Origin: Micropterix aruncella
Taxonomy: Eukaryota > Arthropoda > Insecta > Lepidoptera > Micropterigidae
DNA length: 64,000 nucleotides
Reading direction: 5' to 3'
NCBI GenBank assembly: GCA_944548615.1
Contig: OX155973.1
Location: 22,035,386 to 22,099,385, forward strand
A program made the translations under genes and the position numbers. Positions within the stretch are counted from its first letter, which is position 1. Each line of letters starts with the position of its first letter. Below, in pieces: positions 11,501 to 22,400 of the stretch. The notes beneath the pieces are model-generated. The model worked only from the letters and a program-made list of their open reading frames with translations. It made no database searches and was not told the origin of the DNA.

Positions 11501-12601
11501 TCATCTTTTCTTTTTATTCGAATGATTACTAAGAATGTGGTTCTGCAGATTCGTCTTGGTGGATTTCACGGCACCGCATTCGAAGCATTCAAACAGCCGC
11601 ATGTTTTTGTGGACGATATCGTCGTGTCGCCTCAAATGCGAACTGCTTATGAATGATTTACCGCAACTACCGCAACAGTGACCTTTTATATTCTCGTGAA
11701 CAATTCTGATGTGTCGCTGCAGATTCGAGTTTGTGGAGAATGAAGAGTTGCATTTGTTACAGGAGAATTCACGAGATTTCTGGTGTATAATTTTGACGTG
11801 GCTACGCAGATGGGTGGAAGAGTCGAATTTCATGTCGCACTGGTCGCACTGATGATTCTTAATATTAAAATGGACGCTGTTTTCATGGCGTTTCAAATGT
11901 CGCGTGGTTAAAAATAGTTTTGAACAAGATTTACACCTGTATTCGCGCACGTTTTCGTGTTTGCAGTTTATGTGAAGTCGCACTTTAGTTTTAGTTTCGA
12001 ATTTCTTGCCGCAGCAGTCGCACGTGAAGCGTTTGATCTCCTTGTGGACGACCAGAATGTGGCTTCTGAGATTTTTAATCGTGAAATACATTTTTGGACA
12101 TTGTTTGCATTTAAATCGCCTGATTCTGCCATCTTTTTTCTCGTGGATTTCGATGACGTGCCGTCTTAAATTTGACCGTTCGTCGAAAGATTTACTGCAG
12201 AGGCATCGGTACCCGCCGCTCGATGTTAAAAGCGGCAGGAAAGACACTGGAGTATCTTCTGGCTGTTCAGCAACAACGGCCGTTTGTGCTCCTGCAACTT
12301 CTTCCGCATTTTCAACGTTCACTGAAACTTCCTTCTCTACTGCATTTTCTGTAATTTTACCCTGAATCTCCTTCTCATCTTCTAGTTTCTGCTCGGCTTC
12401 TATCCTATCCAACTCCACCGTGTCGATATCCAACAGTTCCAGCAACGGTAGAAACTCGTTCGAGTCTTCGGGCATGAAAATATCTTCATCCGCGATTGCG
12501 TAGGATTCCGTATCGAAGACATCGTCGATGTCGAGGTTCGCGTTGCAGATTTGTTCGTCCAAATTCACAACGGAAGCTTTTTTCTTGCCTTTTTTAGCCA
12601 T
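11501..12601 (-). CDS. C2H2 zinc-finger protein, eight fingers, single exon
   Basis: A 366-residue uninterrupted protein. Residues 1-130 begin with a basic patch (MAKKGKKK) and are then strongly acidic, with no finger. Eight C2H2 units follow at about 131-153, 163-186, 192-215, 221-244, 250-273, 279-302, 308-331 and 337-360. The first has an odd CxC instead of CxxC spacing ('YRCLCSKSF'). Linkers are not the TGEKP type. The protein ends in a basic NKKKR that could serve nuclear import. No ZAD, BTB or other dimerisation domain is visible. It is probably a sequence-specific DNA-binding nuclear regulator; the target is unknown. It is divergent from the ZAD gene starting at 12784, so the two likely share a promoter. 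A broken partial copy lies 1.3 kb downstream. Confidence 0.9.
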   Translation of the reverse strand: MAKKGKKKASVVNLDEQICNANLDIDDVFDTESYAIADEDIFMPEDSNEFLPLLELLDIDTVELDRIEAEQKLEDEKEIQGKITENAVEKEVSVNVENAEEVAGAQTAVVAEQPEDTPVSFLPLLTSSGGYRCLCSKSFDERSNLRRHVIEIHEKKDGRIRRFKCKQCPKMYFTIKNLRSHILVVHKEIKRFTCDCCGKKFETKTKVRLHINCKHENVREYRCKSCSKLFLTTRHLKRHENSVHFNIKNHQCDQCDMKFDSSTHLRSHVKIIHQKSREFSCNKCNSSFSTNSNLQRHIRIVHENIKGHCCGSCGKSFISSSHLRRHDDIVHKNMRLFECFECGAVKSTKTNLQNHILSNHSNKKKR

Positions 12602-12783
12602 TTTCGTGAGAAAAATACTCGTATCACATGTTTATATTATGAACGCGGCGATCGATATCCGCGCTCGAGTGCGCATGCTCAACGCTATGAACGCTAAACT
12701 GGCAACATTGAAATAATTTGACAGCTGTCAGTTTTTTGTTGTTGTTTACTATTTTTAGAAATTTTCGGAGAATCCGCCGCAGA
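12602..12783. promoter_or_regulatory. Bidirectional promoter between two zinc-finger genes
   Basis: Only 182 bp separate the start codons of two divergent genes, so both core promoters and both 5' leaders must fit here or overlap the coding starts. The stretch contains a GC-rich block (GGCGATCGATATCCGCGCTC near 12638-12657). GATCGATATC resembles the DRE-like TATCGATA motif of insect housekeeping promoters. I see no canonical TATA box. The second gene could alternatively start at 12718, shrinking the gap. Confidence 0.6.
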
Positions 12784-13246
12784 ATGTTTTTATCTCAAGA
12801 AGACAACGCGGAGACTATTAAAAAATTAATCCACAGCGAAAAGACGCACGGAATATGTCGAATATGCTTGTCTCTCGACAAAAGCGACATGCGACCGTTG
12901 ATTTTCGAACGTTTTACGATTTTAACCGGAATTAACGTCGATGGCGCGTATTTGCCGCAGAATACTTGCGCGGAGTGCTATTTAGATCTTGAAAATGCCA
13001 TTCGCTTCAAGGAAAAGTGTGACTACTCCGAAAGTTTGCTCCAAAAATTGAGAAACGAAATTGAAGTAGAATGCGGCTACGTGGACACTTCGGATAGCTC
13101 GCCGCTAGATTCTAACGCTAAGGTGAAAGAGAAACAGTTTTGCTGCAAAATTTGCAAGAAGACGTACAAGAGAAAACAGACGTACGTCGCTCATAAGAGA
13201 AACGCGCATCAGGAGAACGGAAAGAGTGCGGTGTATAAAATATCTG
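12784..13246 (+). CDS. ZAD zinc-finger gene, exon 1
   Basis: Encodes the ZAD and the first C2H2 finger. Donor TCTG|GTGAGT at 13247, phase 1. Confidence 0.88.
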
Positions 13247-15135
13247 GTGAGTAATTTCAGTTTGAACGCTCGTCCTCGATGGATGACTAAAGATAGAGAC
13301 AGACCGAGCACGCTTAAATTTGCTTGAAAACTTCGAAACACACTTATAATATGCAACTCTGTCACACGCATCCTACGCAATGTCGACCTGCAATCTCCAG
13401 ACAGGCATGGGAAGGTAGATAGGATGCCAGTACGCTGTCCCATGCGGAAGATCAGTGTGTTTCGAGAACTTGTTCGCAACGCGTCATACACACATAGAAC
13501 GTCGGTGCATGCCGACGTTCTATGTGTTCAGAAAACACATTCAGAAAAGTGCACACCGACAGGGAAGGAATCATACTTCATCATATTCCAATTTCTGCCG
13601 GCCTATTCTTGAAAAATTTAGTATGCTGAACTTGTCTATGGCCCATATAAATCAAATGTAGGTACCATAGACAAATTTGGCATGATATTTTTTTCAAGAA
13701 TAGCCGCCTTGCATTAATATATAGTATTCTCCAAACTTTTATTTTTCTCTATTTATCTCATAAATAAAATATCTTCTTTTCTTAACTGGTTTTTTGTTTT
13801 TGTGGTGCATATTCATATCAAAATAACATACTTAGTAAATGGGATTAAAGCATCTGTGAAGCGGAGCAGGCCGAGTACGTAGTTTGTTCGTGTCCAGCGT
13901 TGACCATCAGGAAAAAAAAAGTAATTCATATATCTCACACTGGCTTATGATTCAGGAGAGGGGCTAGTTAGGATTTTACCCCCTGAAATCCGGTGTATTT
14001 TCGTTTCATTGTACGGGCAAATTCGTTTGGTGGGTGCCGCGCGCATTATTTCAATGAATATTCCCCCCCGAAATCAATGAATGCCCCCCTCCGAAATCGA
14101 AGTCTGGATACGTGCCTGTTTACCATAGGTGTGACAGACAGCCCTCTATGCAGAGGATGCATGGAGGAAGAAGAAATGCCACAGCATGTGCTCATGGAAT
14201 GCAGGAGCGTGGCAGAGCAACGGGCAAGAATACTACAATCTCCAGTATCTCTCCCGGAGGCCTGTAGCAACCCAAACAGGCTGCTAACCTTCTGGGACAG
14301 CATGGGTTGGCTGGAGTAACTGGAAACATGAGCCACGCACAACGGCCCAATCAAGAGGCCAAGTGCGGGAAAAAGCCCAGTCAAACTAACTAACTAACTA
14401 ACGTGCCTGTACAATGTATTCTAATTCTTGCGTATGATTTCAGGACATGGACAAGGTCGTGTATTTCATTGCATAAGCTGCGATTATTCATCGGAAAAAG
14501 CGAGACGGGTTGAAATACACTACCGCACACACACAGGCGAAAGACCACACTCTTGCAATATCTGTTTATCGTCGTACAGCCAGTTGTCGACGCTGTTGCG
14601 TCACAAAAAAACGGCGCACACCGACGATACTCCCTATTCCTGCTCGCTCTGCTCTAAGAAATTCAAGATATTGTCCTCTTTGAAACGGCACCAGGTAACG
14701 CACGAGGCGGACTACGGCCACAAGTGCGACGTCTGCGATAAACTCTTCAAGTGGAAACACGTCCGCGACGATCACGTGAAACGGCACAGCAAAAGCAAGA
14801 ACCTCGAGTGCGAAATCTGCGGCCGTCTCTTTTCGCTAAAAGGCGACCTCTCCAACCATCTGTTGATACACAAACGAGACGTCGCGTTTAGTTGTGAAAT
14901 GTGCGATTTCACAACGCACGTAAAGACATACCTGAAAAGGCACATATGGACGCACACGGGCGAGGCGAAATGCGCTTGCGAAATATGCGGGAAAATCTTC
15001 AGCAAGCGAGGGAATCTGCTGGCGCATAAATTGGTGCATTCAAGCGAGCGGCTGTTCGATTGTAAATTTTGTGATAAGAAATATAAGCAGAAGCATGTTC
15101 TTAAGAAGCATATGGCCAAGCATTCGCAATGCTAA
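12784..15135 (+). CDS. ZAD and C2H2 zinc-finger transcription factor (join 12784..13246, 14444..15135)
   Basis: Two exons join in frame (G|GA, glycine) to give 384 residues. The N-terminal ZAD zinc-binding dimerisation domain is marked by CRIC at C25/C28 and CAEC at C62/C65. An acidic linker precedes finger 1 (C121, C124, H137, H142); exon 2 adds eight more C2H2 fingers, one with the TGERP linker. ZAD proteins are arthropod-specific nuclear DNA-binding factors that dimerise through the ZAD. I chose M at 12784 because it puts CRIC near residue 25, as usual for the family; an in-frame M at 12718 would add 22 basic and hydrophobic residues. A 5'-truncated LINE sits in the intron just before the acceptor. 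The gene is divergent from the zinc-finger gene on the other strand. Confidence 0.9.
13260..13710. repeat. Palindromic repeats in the ZAD gene intron
   Basis: A perfect hairpin lies at 13491-13526 (arm CACATAGAACGTCGG, 6-nt loop TGCATG). A second lies at 13602-13703, where CTATTCTTGAAAAA and TTGTCTATGG are mirrored by CCATAGACAA and TTTTCAAGAATAG. GAAACACAC near 13335 and GTGTGTTTC near 13455 form a looser outer pair. These look like MITE or foldback insertions. Confidence 0.7.
14120..14400 (+). mobile_element. 5'-truncated LINE, copy A, 10-bp TSD
   Basis: Encodes the last part of a LINE ORF2 ('TIGVTDSPLCRGCMEEEE', 'MPQHVLMECRSVAEQRARIL', stop after GWLE), then a 3' UTR ending in a TAAC-type simple repeat. 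Flanked by a perfect 10-bp TSD ACGTGCCTGT (14110-14119 and 14401-14410). The same lineage is at 26097-27379 and 27515-28946. It ends 43 bp before ZAD-gene exon 2. Confidence 0.9.
14444..15135 (+). CDS. ZAD zinc-finger gene, exon 2
   Basis: Acceptor GATTTCAG|GACATGG. Encodes eight C2H2 fingers in a row and ends HMAKHSQC, stop at 15133-15135. Finger 6 has a CEMCDFTTHVKTYLKRHIWTH pattern that keeps all four ligands. Confidence 0.9.
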
Positions 15136-15144
15136 TCCGCGAAA

Positions 15145-15790
15145 ATCTACAGTTTTTGAATTATTTCACTGTATCCAGTGGAGTACCCTAAGTGTCAGTG
15201 CTGGGTCCAGTTTTGTTTGCCTTGTATCTTACGGATCTTTAAGGCTGACGATGCTGACGACGCAATTGTTTTTGCCAATCCTATTATAAGCAGTAAACGA
15301 TCAAAGCATAGACGGGTTGCTTACCTTGAGCATTGAGGAATCTATAGTGCTTCATATCGGGAAAAGCAACCCTAATACACAATATTCTTTGGCAGTCACC
15401 CAATTAGAAGTAGTTGATCAACAAAAGGATCTTGTAATAACTTTAATTAGTGATGATCTCAAATGGGAAAAACACATAGTTGTAATCGCTAAAAGAGCCA
15501 ACTCTACTCTCTATCTTAGAAGGAAGCCTTTCCAACATCTCATAGATTTCAACTCATCTCATCACATCGTCAATAGATGTGTTTATAAAGATCGACAAGG
15601 CATATGTGAGACCTATTCTTGAGTATGGATATCAGCTCTGGAACGCCTACTCATGCAAAGACGCAGATGTCCTGGGAAAGGTACAGCGAAGGGCAACCAA
15701 AATGCCAGTGGACCTGAAAATAGGAATTATGAGGATTGTTAAGAATTAATTGGAGTGTCTACTCTCAAACAAAGACGACAAAGAGGGGAC
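15145..15790 (+). pseudogene. Degenerate LINE reverse transcriptase
   Basis: Scattered over three frames are 'VSSGVP', 'SVLGPVLFALYLTDL', a DADDAIVFANP-like block, 'VLHIGKSNPNTQYSL', 'KDLVITLISDDLKWEKH', 'AKRANSTLYLRRKPF' and 'VRPILEYGYQLWNAY', then 'KVQRRATK'. These are the ordered C-terminal blocks of a CR1/L2-like reverse transcriptase. Several stops and frameshifts make it dead. It begins just after the ZAD gene stop and may lie in its 3' untranslated region. Confidence 0.75.
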
Positions 15791-16619
15791 CTGATTGAAT
15801 CAAAGTGATTAGTGCAAGCTCTGTCAATCAATTTAAAAACAGACTCGATTCGTATCCAAAAACTTGTTTAACATTGTTATGACTAGCTTTCTCTTTCTAG
15901 CATTCATTGTTATGATTAGCTTTCTGACCAGTGTGCTGGACCCCTTAGAGTCACAAATCTCAAGCAACATTGCGGGGGATGAGCGAGTCTCTAAGCGTGC
16001 AAATTCAAAGGTCCAGACGTCATAATGCGTTGCGTACGTGGGACAAAGGTGTAACCATGCTTTGTGTGTGTGGCACAAGTGTGCCTCTACCATTATAGCA
16101 TGCATGCAGCAAACGTCAGCAAATGTATGGTGACATTCTGCAGCAAGCGCCCATGTTTTCGAAGTGGGCCGGCTGCTGTGTTTGGTGTAAGCATGGTAGT
16201 AATGAAAATCCCGCAGAACTGCATTTTTTTTTTATACAGTTTTATTAATTATAATCTTTTGATTAACATAGAAAATTTTGATCAATAACCCACAATAAAA
16301 AAATAATAAAATATTAATAGATGTATGAGTTTTTTGAATATTGACTATAAAATAATATTTTTTGTTTTGTTTTTGTACGCTCTCAAACATGTTTATCTTA
16401 TAGGGTGGTAATGCTTGCTATAGGACATGCCAATTTTACTATTTTTTCTTTTAATTTGCTGTTTACTTGCCATAATCATAAAGCTCCCGTAAAACTGGAA
16501 AATTTAATAATCTGTAAACACTGTTAATAAAAACATTAAACATTTTGACGTTTGCGGTTTTATCCGCCGACTTCCTTTTGTCATCTATGGTCACTGCAGC
16601 AACTTCAGTCACTTAAAAG
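15791..16619. other. Intergenic, nothing recognised
   Basis: No convincing gene. AT-rich from 16220 onward; short frames lack recognisable motifs. Confidence 0.4.
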
Positions 16620-17538
16620 CAGTGGCGTAACTGAGCAGGCGATGCCGGTGCGGTGCACCAGGACCCCGTGGTAATTTGGGGGCCCAAAATGGAACATCTG
16701 TTACGATTGACGTTCCATCCACCTCTGCTAGGAAGCTAAGGAAGCCGAAAAAGTGGATGTCTAAAACTGATCAAGGATTTTGCAAAAGTCCAAATCAAGA
16801 AGAAAAGTATTCTACAATAGAAATGTATTTGTTCATAATATTTATTATACCTAAGTAGTAAATTTAAATATAGGGGATGAGATTTTAATTACCAGCAACC
16901 ATGAAGGGGTGAATCAATAAGAGTAGGTAGGTAAGCAACTTTTAATAAAAAAATGGAAAAATCAAATTTTTTTGTTTTTGTAAATTGTGTCTATTGAAAG
17001 AAAGTTTGAAAAGCTTTGGGCGTGCTGCGCCATCTAGCGGTAGATAAATATCGCTAATAAATAATACTAGCGATATGTTACCTAACGCTAGATGGCTTAT
17101 CATACGTACCCCCTCACAGTGTATATGGATATGCAAAAGATAGTACATTTATATAATATTACGTGGGCATTTTTTAATCTTACCAGTTTCGTACTTTTTA
17201 GTTCTACTCAAAATAAAGTAATTAAAATTGACATTATTTTTTTTATTTTACACTAACATTCAAAGGTGGAGAAATATAATTCATCCCGCGTCCCGCTGAA
17301 ATTCTTGGTAACTTGTTGAACCCTAAATGAAAACGCCGATTTTATAATGTAGCTGCAATGTAAATAAGTAATGTAGCTAGGTATACAGTAATTACATTCT
17401 ATAGGCCATCAAAGATAATATAATAATGGTAGGCCATAATAAATAAGTAAGGGGAGGGGCCCACTGATCATGGAGGGGTCCTTAGTTCAATTTTGTACTG
17501 GGACCAAAGACGGACCGCATTTTTTTGTTACGCCAGTG
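16620..17538. mobile_element. Non-autonomous hAT-like element
   Basis: The left end CAGTGGCGTAAC matches, inverted with one mismatch, the right end GTTACGCCAGTG. Typical hAT termini; the expected 8-bp TSD is not preserved (CTTAAAAG against CTTTTGGC). The 919-bp interior is non-coding. At 17029-17095 GCCATCTAGCG and CGCTAGATGGC form a hairpin. Confidence 0.65.
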
Positions 17539-17639
17539 CTTTTGGCGGACACCGCGCATTCATTCTTCAAATGGAACGCACCACTGTCAGTGGTAGCGAT
17601 CACAGACTTATTAAGGCGTGAACATATATATTGGTCGTG

Positions 17640-18330
17640 TCCATTAGCAGCGGCTTACGGACTCGACTTAAAAGTATCTGTGCAATCTGTGTAATGAAAG
17701 TCTATTGAGCCGTGCACATTATCGGACGTCAGTCGCGGACGTGACCTTGATAGGGCGTCTACACTCTCGCGCGAGGCGCGAGGCGAGACGCAAAACCATA
17801 TCAGTAAACAAATGGAACAGAGGCAAAGCTTACCTACTTGCTAGAAGCTTTGCCTCTGTTCCGTTGGTTTTGCGTCTCGCCTCGCGCCTCGCGCGAGAGT
17901 GTAAACGCCCCATGAGGCTACGGATGTCTAATAGAGATCCGCAAGTCGCGTCCCAAACGACTGTGCATACTATCAAGGGGCAAACATATTATCAAACGCA
18001 TCCGTAAGCCGCGGCTTACGGACGCGACTGATAGTATGCACAGTCCCAACGCGGCCGCGTCCCAACGCGCAAGCCGCGTCCCAACGCGGCTTGCGAATCT
18101 CTATTGGACGTCCAAAGCCCCAAGGTCACGTCCACGACTTACGTCCGATAATGTTCACGGCTCTATAGACATTCATTACACAGATACCTAACTTTTCAGT
18201 CGCGTTCGTAAGCCGATGTTCCTAACGGACGCGTCCGACTATGGACTCCGTAGTCCTGACGGACGCGTCCAATGAATACATTCTTCCCGCGGCTTACGGA
18301 CGCGTCCGATAATATGTTTGCCCCTTTAGG
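17640..18330. mobile_element. Foldback element with nested long inverted repeats
   Basis: The outer arms pair 17663-17752 with 18108-18200 (GCCGTGCACATTATCGGACG against CGTCCGATAATGTTCACGGC). Inside, 17752-17797 pairs almost perfectly with 17866-17912 (core CTCGCGCGAGGCGCGAGGCG), and GGAACAGAGGCAAAGCTT pairs with AAGCTTTGCCTCTGTTCC. A third motif, ACTGTGCATACTATC (17960), is inverted at 18029 and its GGGGCAAACATATTATC tail again at 18309. GC-rich and CpG-rich in an AT-rich context. No coding capacity. Confidence 0.75.
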
Positions 18331-18409
18331 GGGGTAGTGATCAAGTAGCGATCAGCAAGCGATCAGCGGTGGCCGCGTGGACCAAAGATAATATAAAAAT
18401 GGCGTGGAC

Positions 18410-19113
18410 CAGTGTTGCCAAGTGTTGGGCTTGACTAGTCGCCGATTTCAGCAGAAAAGATAGCCTAAAGTAGCCGTTTAAAAAAAAATTTTTTTTTGCT
18501 AATAAAAGGATTGCAGGCCATAGCTATAAATAGAAGAATTGAAATCATTCTAGGCCGTTACAGATATTTTTAAAAAATGATCGAGATTAGTACATAAAAA
18601 AAACAAACATTGGATAAAACAAGATTGTATGATAAAATAGAACAAAATTACCTAGATACCTTACTAAGATTACCATTTTTTATAAAGCTACTATATTTAT
18701 GAACACGATACCATGAACCATACATAAATGTACAATGTACTATTACCAATAACCTATAATAATTACATTATTGAAAAAAAACTAATTTTCATAACTAGGT
18801 ACTTTAAACTTTTACACAGAAAGTTTGCAAAAATCAATTACATGCTTACAAAAAACAATTACGTAATATTAAACTAAGCCATACCAAGTTAAGGTTAACA
18901 AGGGGAAATTATTTATCTTAAAAACATTACAAGTTACCCATTAATAAACAAGTTCGGCACCATTAAAAACAAAATCGTTGTCGCCGTACAAATTGAAATC
19001 GAAAAACTGTTGTAGCCTAAATCGGCGACAGGCGATTTTTGGTATATTTTGGTCGCCGATGACCCATTGGAGGTAGCCTAAATGGCGACATATCGCCTAA
19101 GTTGGCAACACTG
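18410..19113. mobile_element. Non-autonomous hAT element with 12-bp TIR and 8-bp TSD
   Basis: Perfect 12-bp inverted ends CAGTGTTGCCAA and TTGGCAACACTG are flanked by the perfect 8-bp repeat GCGTGGAC (18402-18409 and 19114-19121). The 704-bp interior is AT-rich and non-coding; subterminal repeats of a TCGCCGAT/GGCGAC type occur at both ends. Its right end is 175 bp from the Torsin start codon. Confidence 0.9.
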
Positions 19114-19288
19114 GCGTGGACCACCTGTCAGTGGCCATTTGTCAGTTTGAAAGATGGCGCGCGTTTGGAGGTTATGTTTTTAGTAAATCTACAACAACTA
19201 TTTCAAATAATGAAAGATAGAACTAGCCTCAGATCGTAGAAAGAAACGCAGAATTAGTATTTATTATATAAAGATAGAGCATATAATC

Positions 19289-19457
19289 ATGGCGTCTTGG
19301 TTCGATAATTTCGCGCGCCTATGTTTAATTTTGGCGTTATTCTCGGATGTGATATCATCGAGTTTTTTCTCGAAGGTGTTTAACGCCGTGAAGGATAATA
19401 CTTATTGTGTTTTAAACGAATGCTGCATTCCCTATTATGTGCCATTGAATATTTCCG
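19289..19457 (+). CDS. Torsin: Torsin exon 1 (signal peptide)
   Basis: Starts at the only ATG that gives a signal peptide (MASWFDNFARLCLILALF). Donor TTCCG|GTGAGT, phase 1. Confidence 0.88.
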
Positions 19458-22400
19458 GTGAGTATTTGTTTTGTAAATAGAAAGTACTTGTTTCGTCGCG
19501 GCTTAAAAAATTTGGTAATGCATTTTAGGAACCTGTTCTACTGTCCGTGCGCAAGCTCCGAGGAATCGGGGGCTGGGAAAGCGGCGGGGTGTACTACCAG
19601 TACTAGTACTTTCCCAGTGAAGAGAGTGAGATACTGGGAGAGTGCGGGGTATGAAGCGACGGCCGGAGGCGGCGTTGTCGGCCCGCTTTCCCAGCCCCCG
19701 ATTCCTCGGAGCTTAGGCGCGGACTGTACATTGTTGATTTTTTTACGTCACCCGACCATATTCACGACGCTGATTCGCATCTGCAATAATCTTTATTCGG
19801 CCTTAATAAATAAGCGAGATATATAAGCATTCAACGAAGTGTTAAACCCATACATTTAAGTAGGTTGTTAGTTTTTTTAAATAATACATAAAAGCCTGTA
19901 TGGTGGTAGGTTTAGTTTTTTTTTAAAACAATCTTAATTAAAAACCGGGTGATTTTTTTTTGTATGTAAGTAAACTTGGTTTTTTTCTTTCACAAGCCTT
20001 TTTTATCACATTTAGCATTACAATGATCAAATCTAGTATGTTTTCTTTTTTGTTTGATTTTTGAGAAATGTTCCTATAATGCATATATTCCTAGAATTTT
20101 ACCACATCAATTATGAAGATTTTTTATGGCTTATTTAATCTGTAGAGAATACTAGAGACATTAAAGTCATAGATGACCGCTTAACCCGTCGGACGCCAAC
20201 AGTGCCTATAGGCACTTTGCGTCGTTTGACAGATCCGCGCGTAACCATGTTGACCGGCCCCCATATATATAATATACATGACTAACAAGGTTAATTATTA
20301 GGTAACAAAAGGAAATTCATGAATAAACGATATGGTTAGTATTTAGTTACAAAATTGACCAAAAAGTTTTTTGCGCTTGAAGGCTGGCTTTAGCGGGTAA
20401 TTATTTTCTACCTGCGCGGGGCTCAGCGCCGGCTGCAATGAGAACCGCACGGAGACAAGCACAGGAGGGGATACCGAAAATGTGCATGAGAGGTAGCAAT
20501 ACAACGCACCGACATGCTCTTCCATTTATGTGAGGTTGTCCTGTGTTACTATAAAATTGTTGTGACTACAACTAAGACTACAGTCAAGATACCTCCTACA
20601 CACACTGCAAAATGGTTACAAATCTTACAGTCACCCTGAGAGCCGACATGCGAGCGAGACGTCGCTTTACCGAAGGAAAGGGACGGCCATAAAACTTTGT
20701 AAGAGGCGTTAGTTTGTTAGGACATGTCCCTCGAATAATATGCGGCCTGGATGGCCTTATCGTTTGCCTCTTGTAGGTCCTGGTGTGTGATGGGAGTTGA
20801 CAGTTGCGGGCAGGATCGGAGGTGGTCTTCGTCCTGCAGCGTTTCACAGTTGCATATTAGGTTCTCTGTGTAGTTCCAGCGAACGAGATTAGCTCGGCAT
20901 CTTGTCTCACCGACGCTCAGCCTGTTGAGACTGCGCCAGGCGATAATGGTCAGTCTATCTCCCGTTAGTAAAGGGTAGAGGACTTAGAGACGAATACAAA
21001 TCTACCGTCTAGCTAAGCCAACATGCCCGTCAGAGGTCAACGCCTTACGGCTAGGCACCGGGATAGGTACCCAGCGGGCAGCCACACCTCTCTGACTACC
21101 AGTTTTGGAAGGATATCTCCGTCTGGAATAACCATCAGGATACCTCCAACTTCCCGACTAACTACGGGTCCAAAATCGCTTGCGCAACCTCTACCTGCTG
21201 TATATTCAGCATTGATTCAGTTTGAATCTATCGCGGACCATTGCCATCTTTTGCCCGACTCTGAATTCGGGATCAGGTAGCCTATTAGTCATTTCAAGAG
21301 TGGTTGATGACAGGTCAACATCCACCCCCTTGCTTAGGAAACAGTATATTTCCATAGTCTCCCAACTCCTTCAGTAATTAGTCAGAGTGCACATACTAAT
21401 TGGCTGTTGCCGCATGGTGCGTAAATTGTCCAGTAGCGCCGGGAGGCAATCCCCCAGGGTAAACCGATCTATCAGCCGTTAGTCCTGAGACACAAAAGTC
21501 CTTCCCGGGGCAGTCTTCCCCACGAGGAGGCTACTGAATATGAGCTGAATCGTGAGTTGGAACGATCTGAAAAACAACAGTGGAGCCTGGGTAGGACTCT
21601 GGCCTTATGGTTAGTTTCCCCTGGGAATCAACCTTCTGGCGCTCCTGGACGGTCTGCGAACCATGCGGCATAAGCCAATCGATTGCGCACTCTGACTAAC
21701 AGTCGGGGGAGTCTGGAAGCAGTACTGTTTCCTATAGAGCGGGGGTGGTTGCGGACCTTACGGCGACTACTCTTGAAACGACCATCGGCTACCCAATCCT
21801 GGGTGAACAGCCGGGCAAAGGACGCTGTGGTCCGCGATAGATTCGGTAAACACCGTTTCACCGCTTCGTAAGGGAGAGGACCGCGCAAGCGACCTCGAAC
21901 TCGTAACCAATCGAGAGACTGGAGTAATCTGGTCGCAATTGGAAGTAAGAGCGTGAGTGTAAGCCCGCCGGGTAACACTCCTGGCTATCTCGCGGTTAAG
22001 GTGTTGGCCTCTTACGGGTTTGTGGCGGAGCTTGACGGTGGACTGTTTTGTCCAAGTCTTCTGCGCTCACTCCAGGGAGATAGAACGACCAATCGTTTAA
22101 ACTTCCTGAGGTGACAGGCTCGCCTGCTGTAGTCGACAACCCTAGTTGTTATGGAGAGGTTTTGTTCGGCTCATGAACGACTTTTGCGATTTGAGGCGAT
22201 TGTGGTGTGGTTCGTAAGAGGCAAAGATTTGGTGCTATATTGCTACAGAATAACTGGGAAGACATATCCACCTACAGACTGCTTGTTGCATTCTCTTTGC
22301 CCTTTGACAATTTCCTTGAAAATCATGGATTATTCCTTATATCCAATACTTGCATTGTAATTAATTTATCATCCTTTCCAACTGCCCTAACCACATGAAC

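Noticed and set aside
21628..21978. 116-residue minus-strand frame in family B
   Set aside because: Not preserved in the other family B copies; composition-driven.
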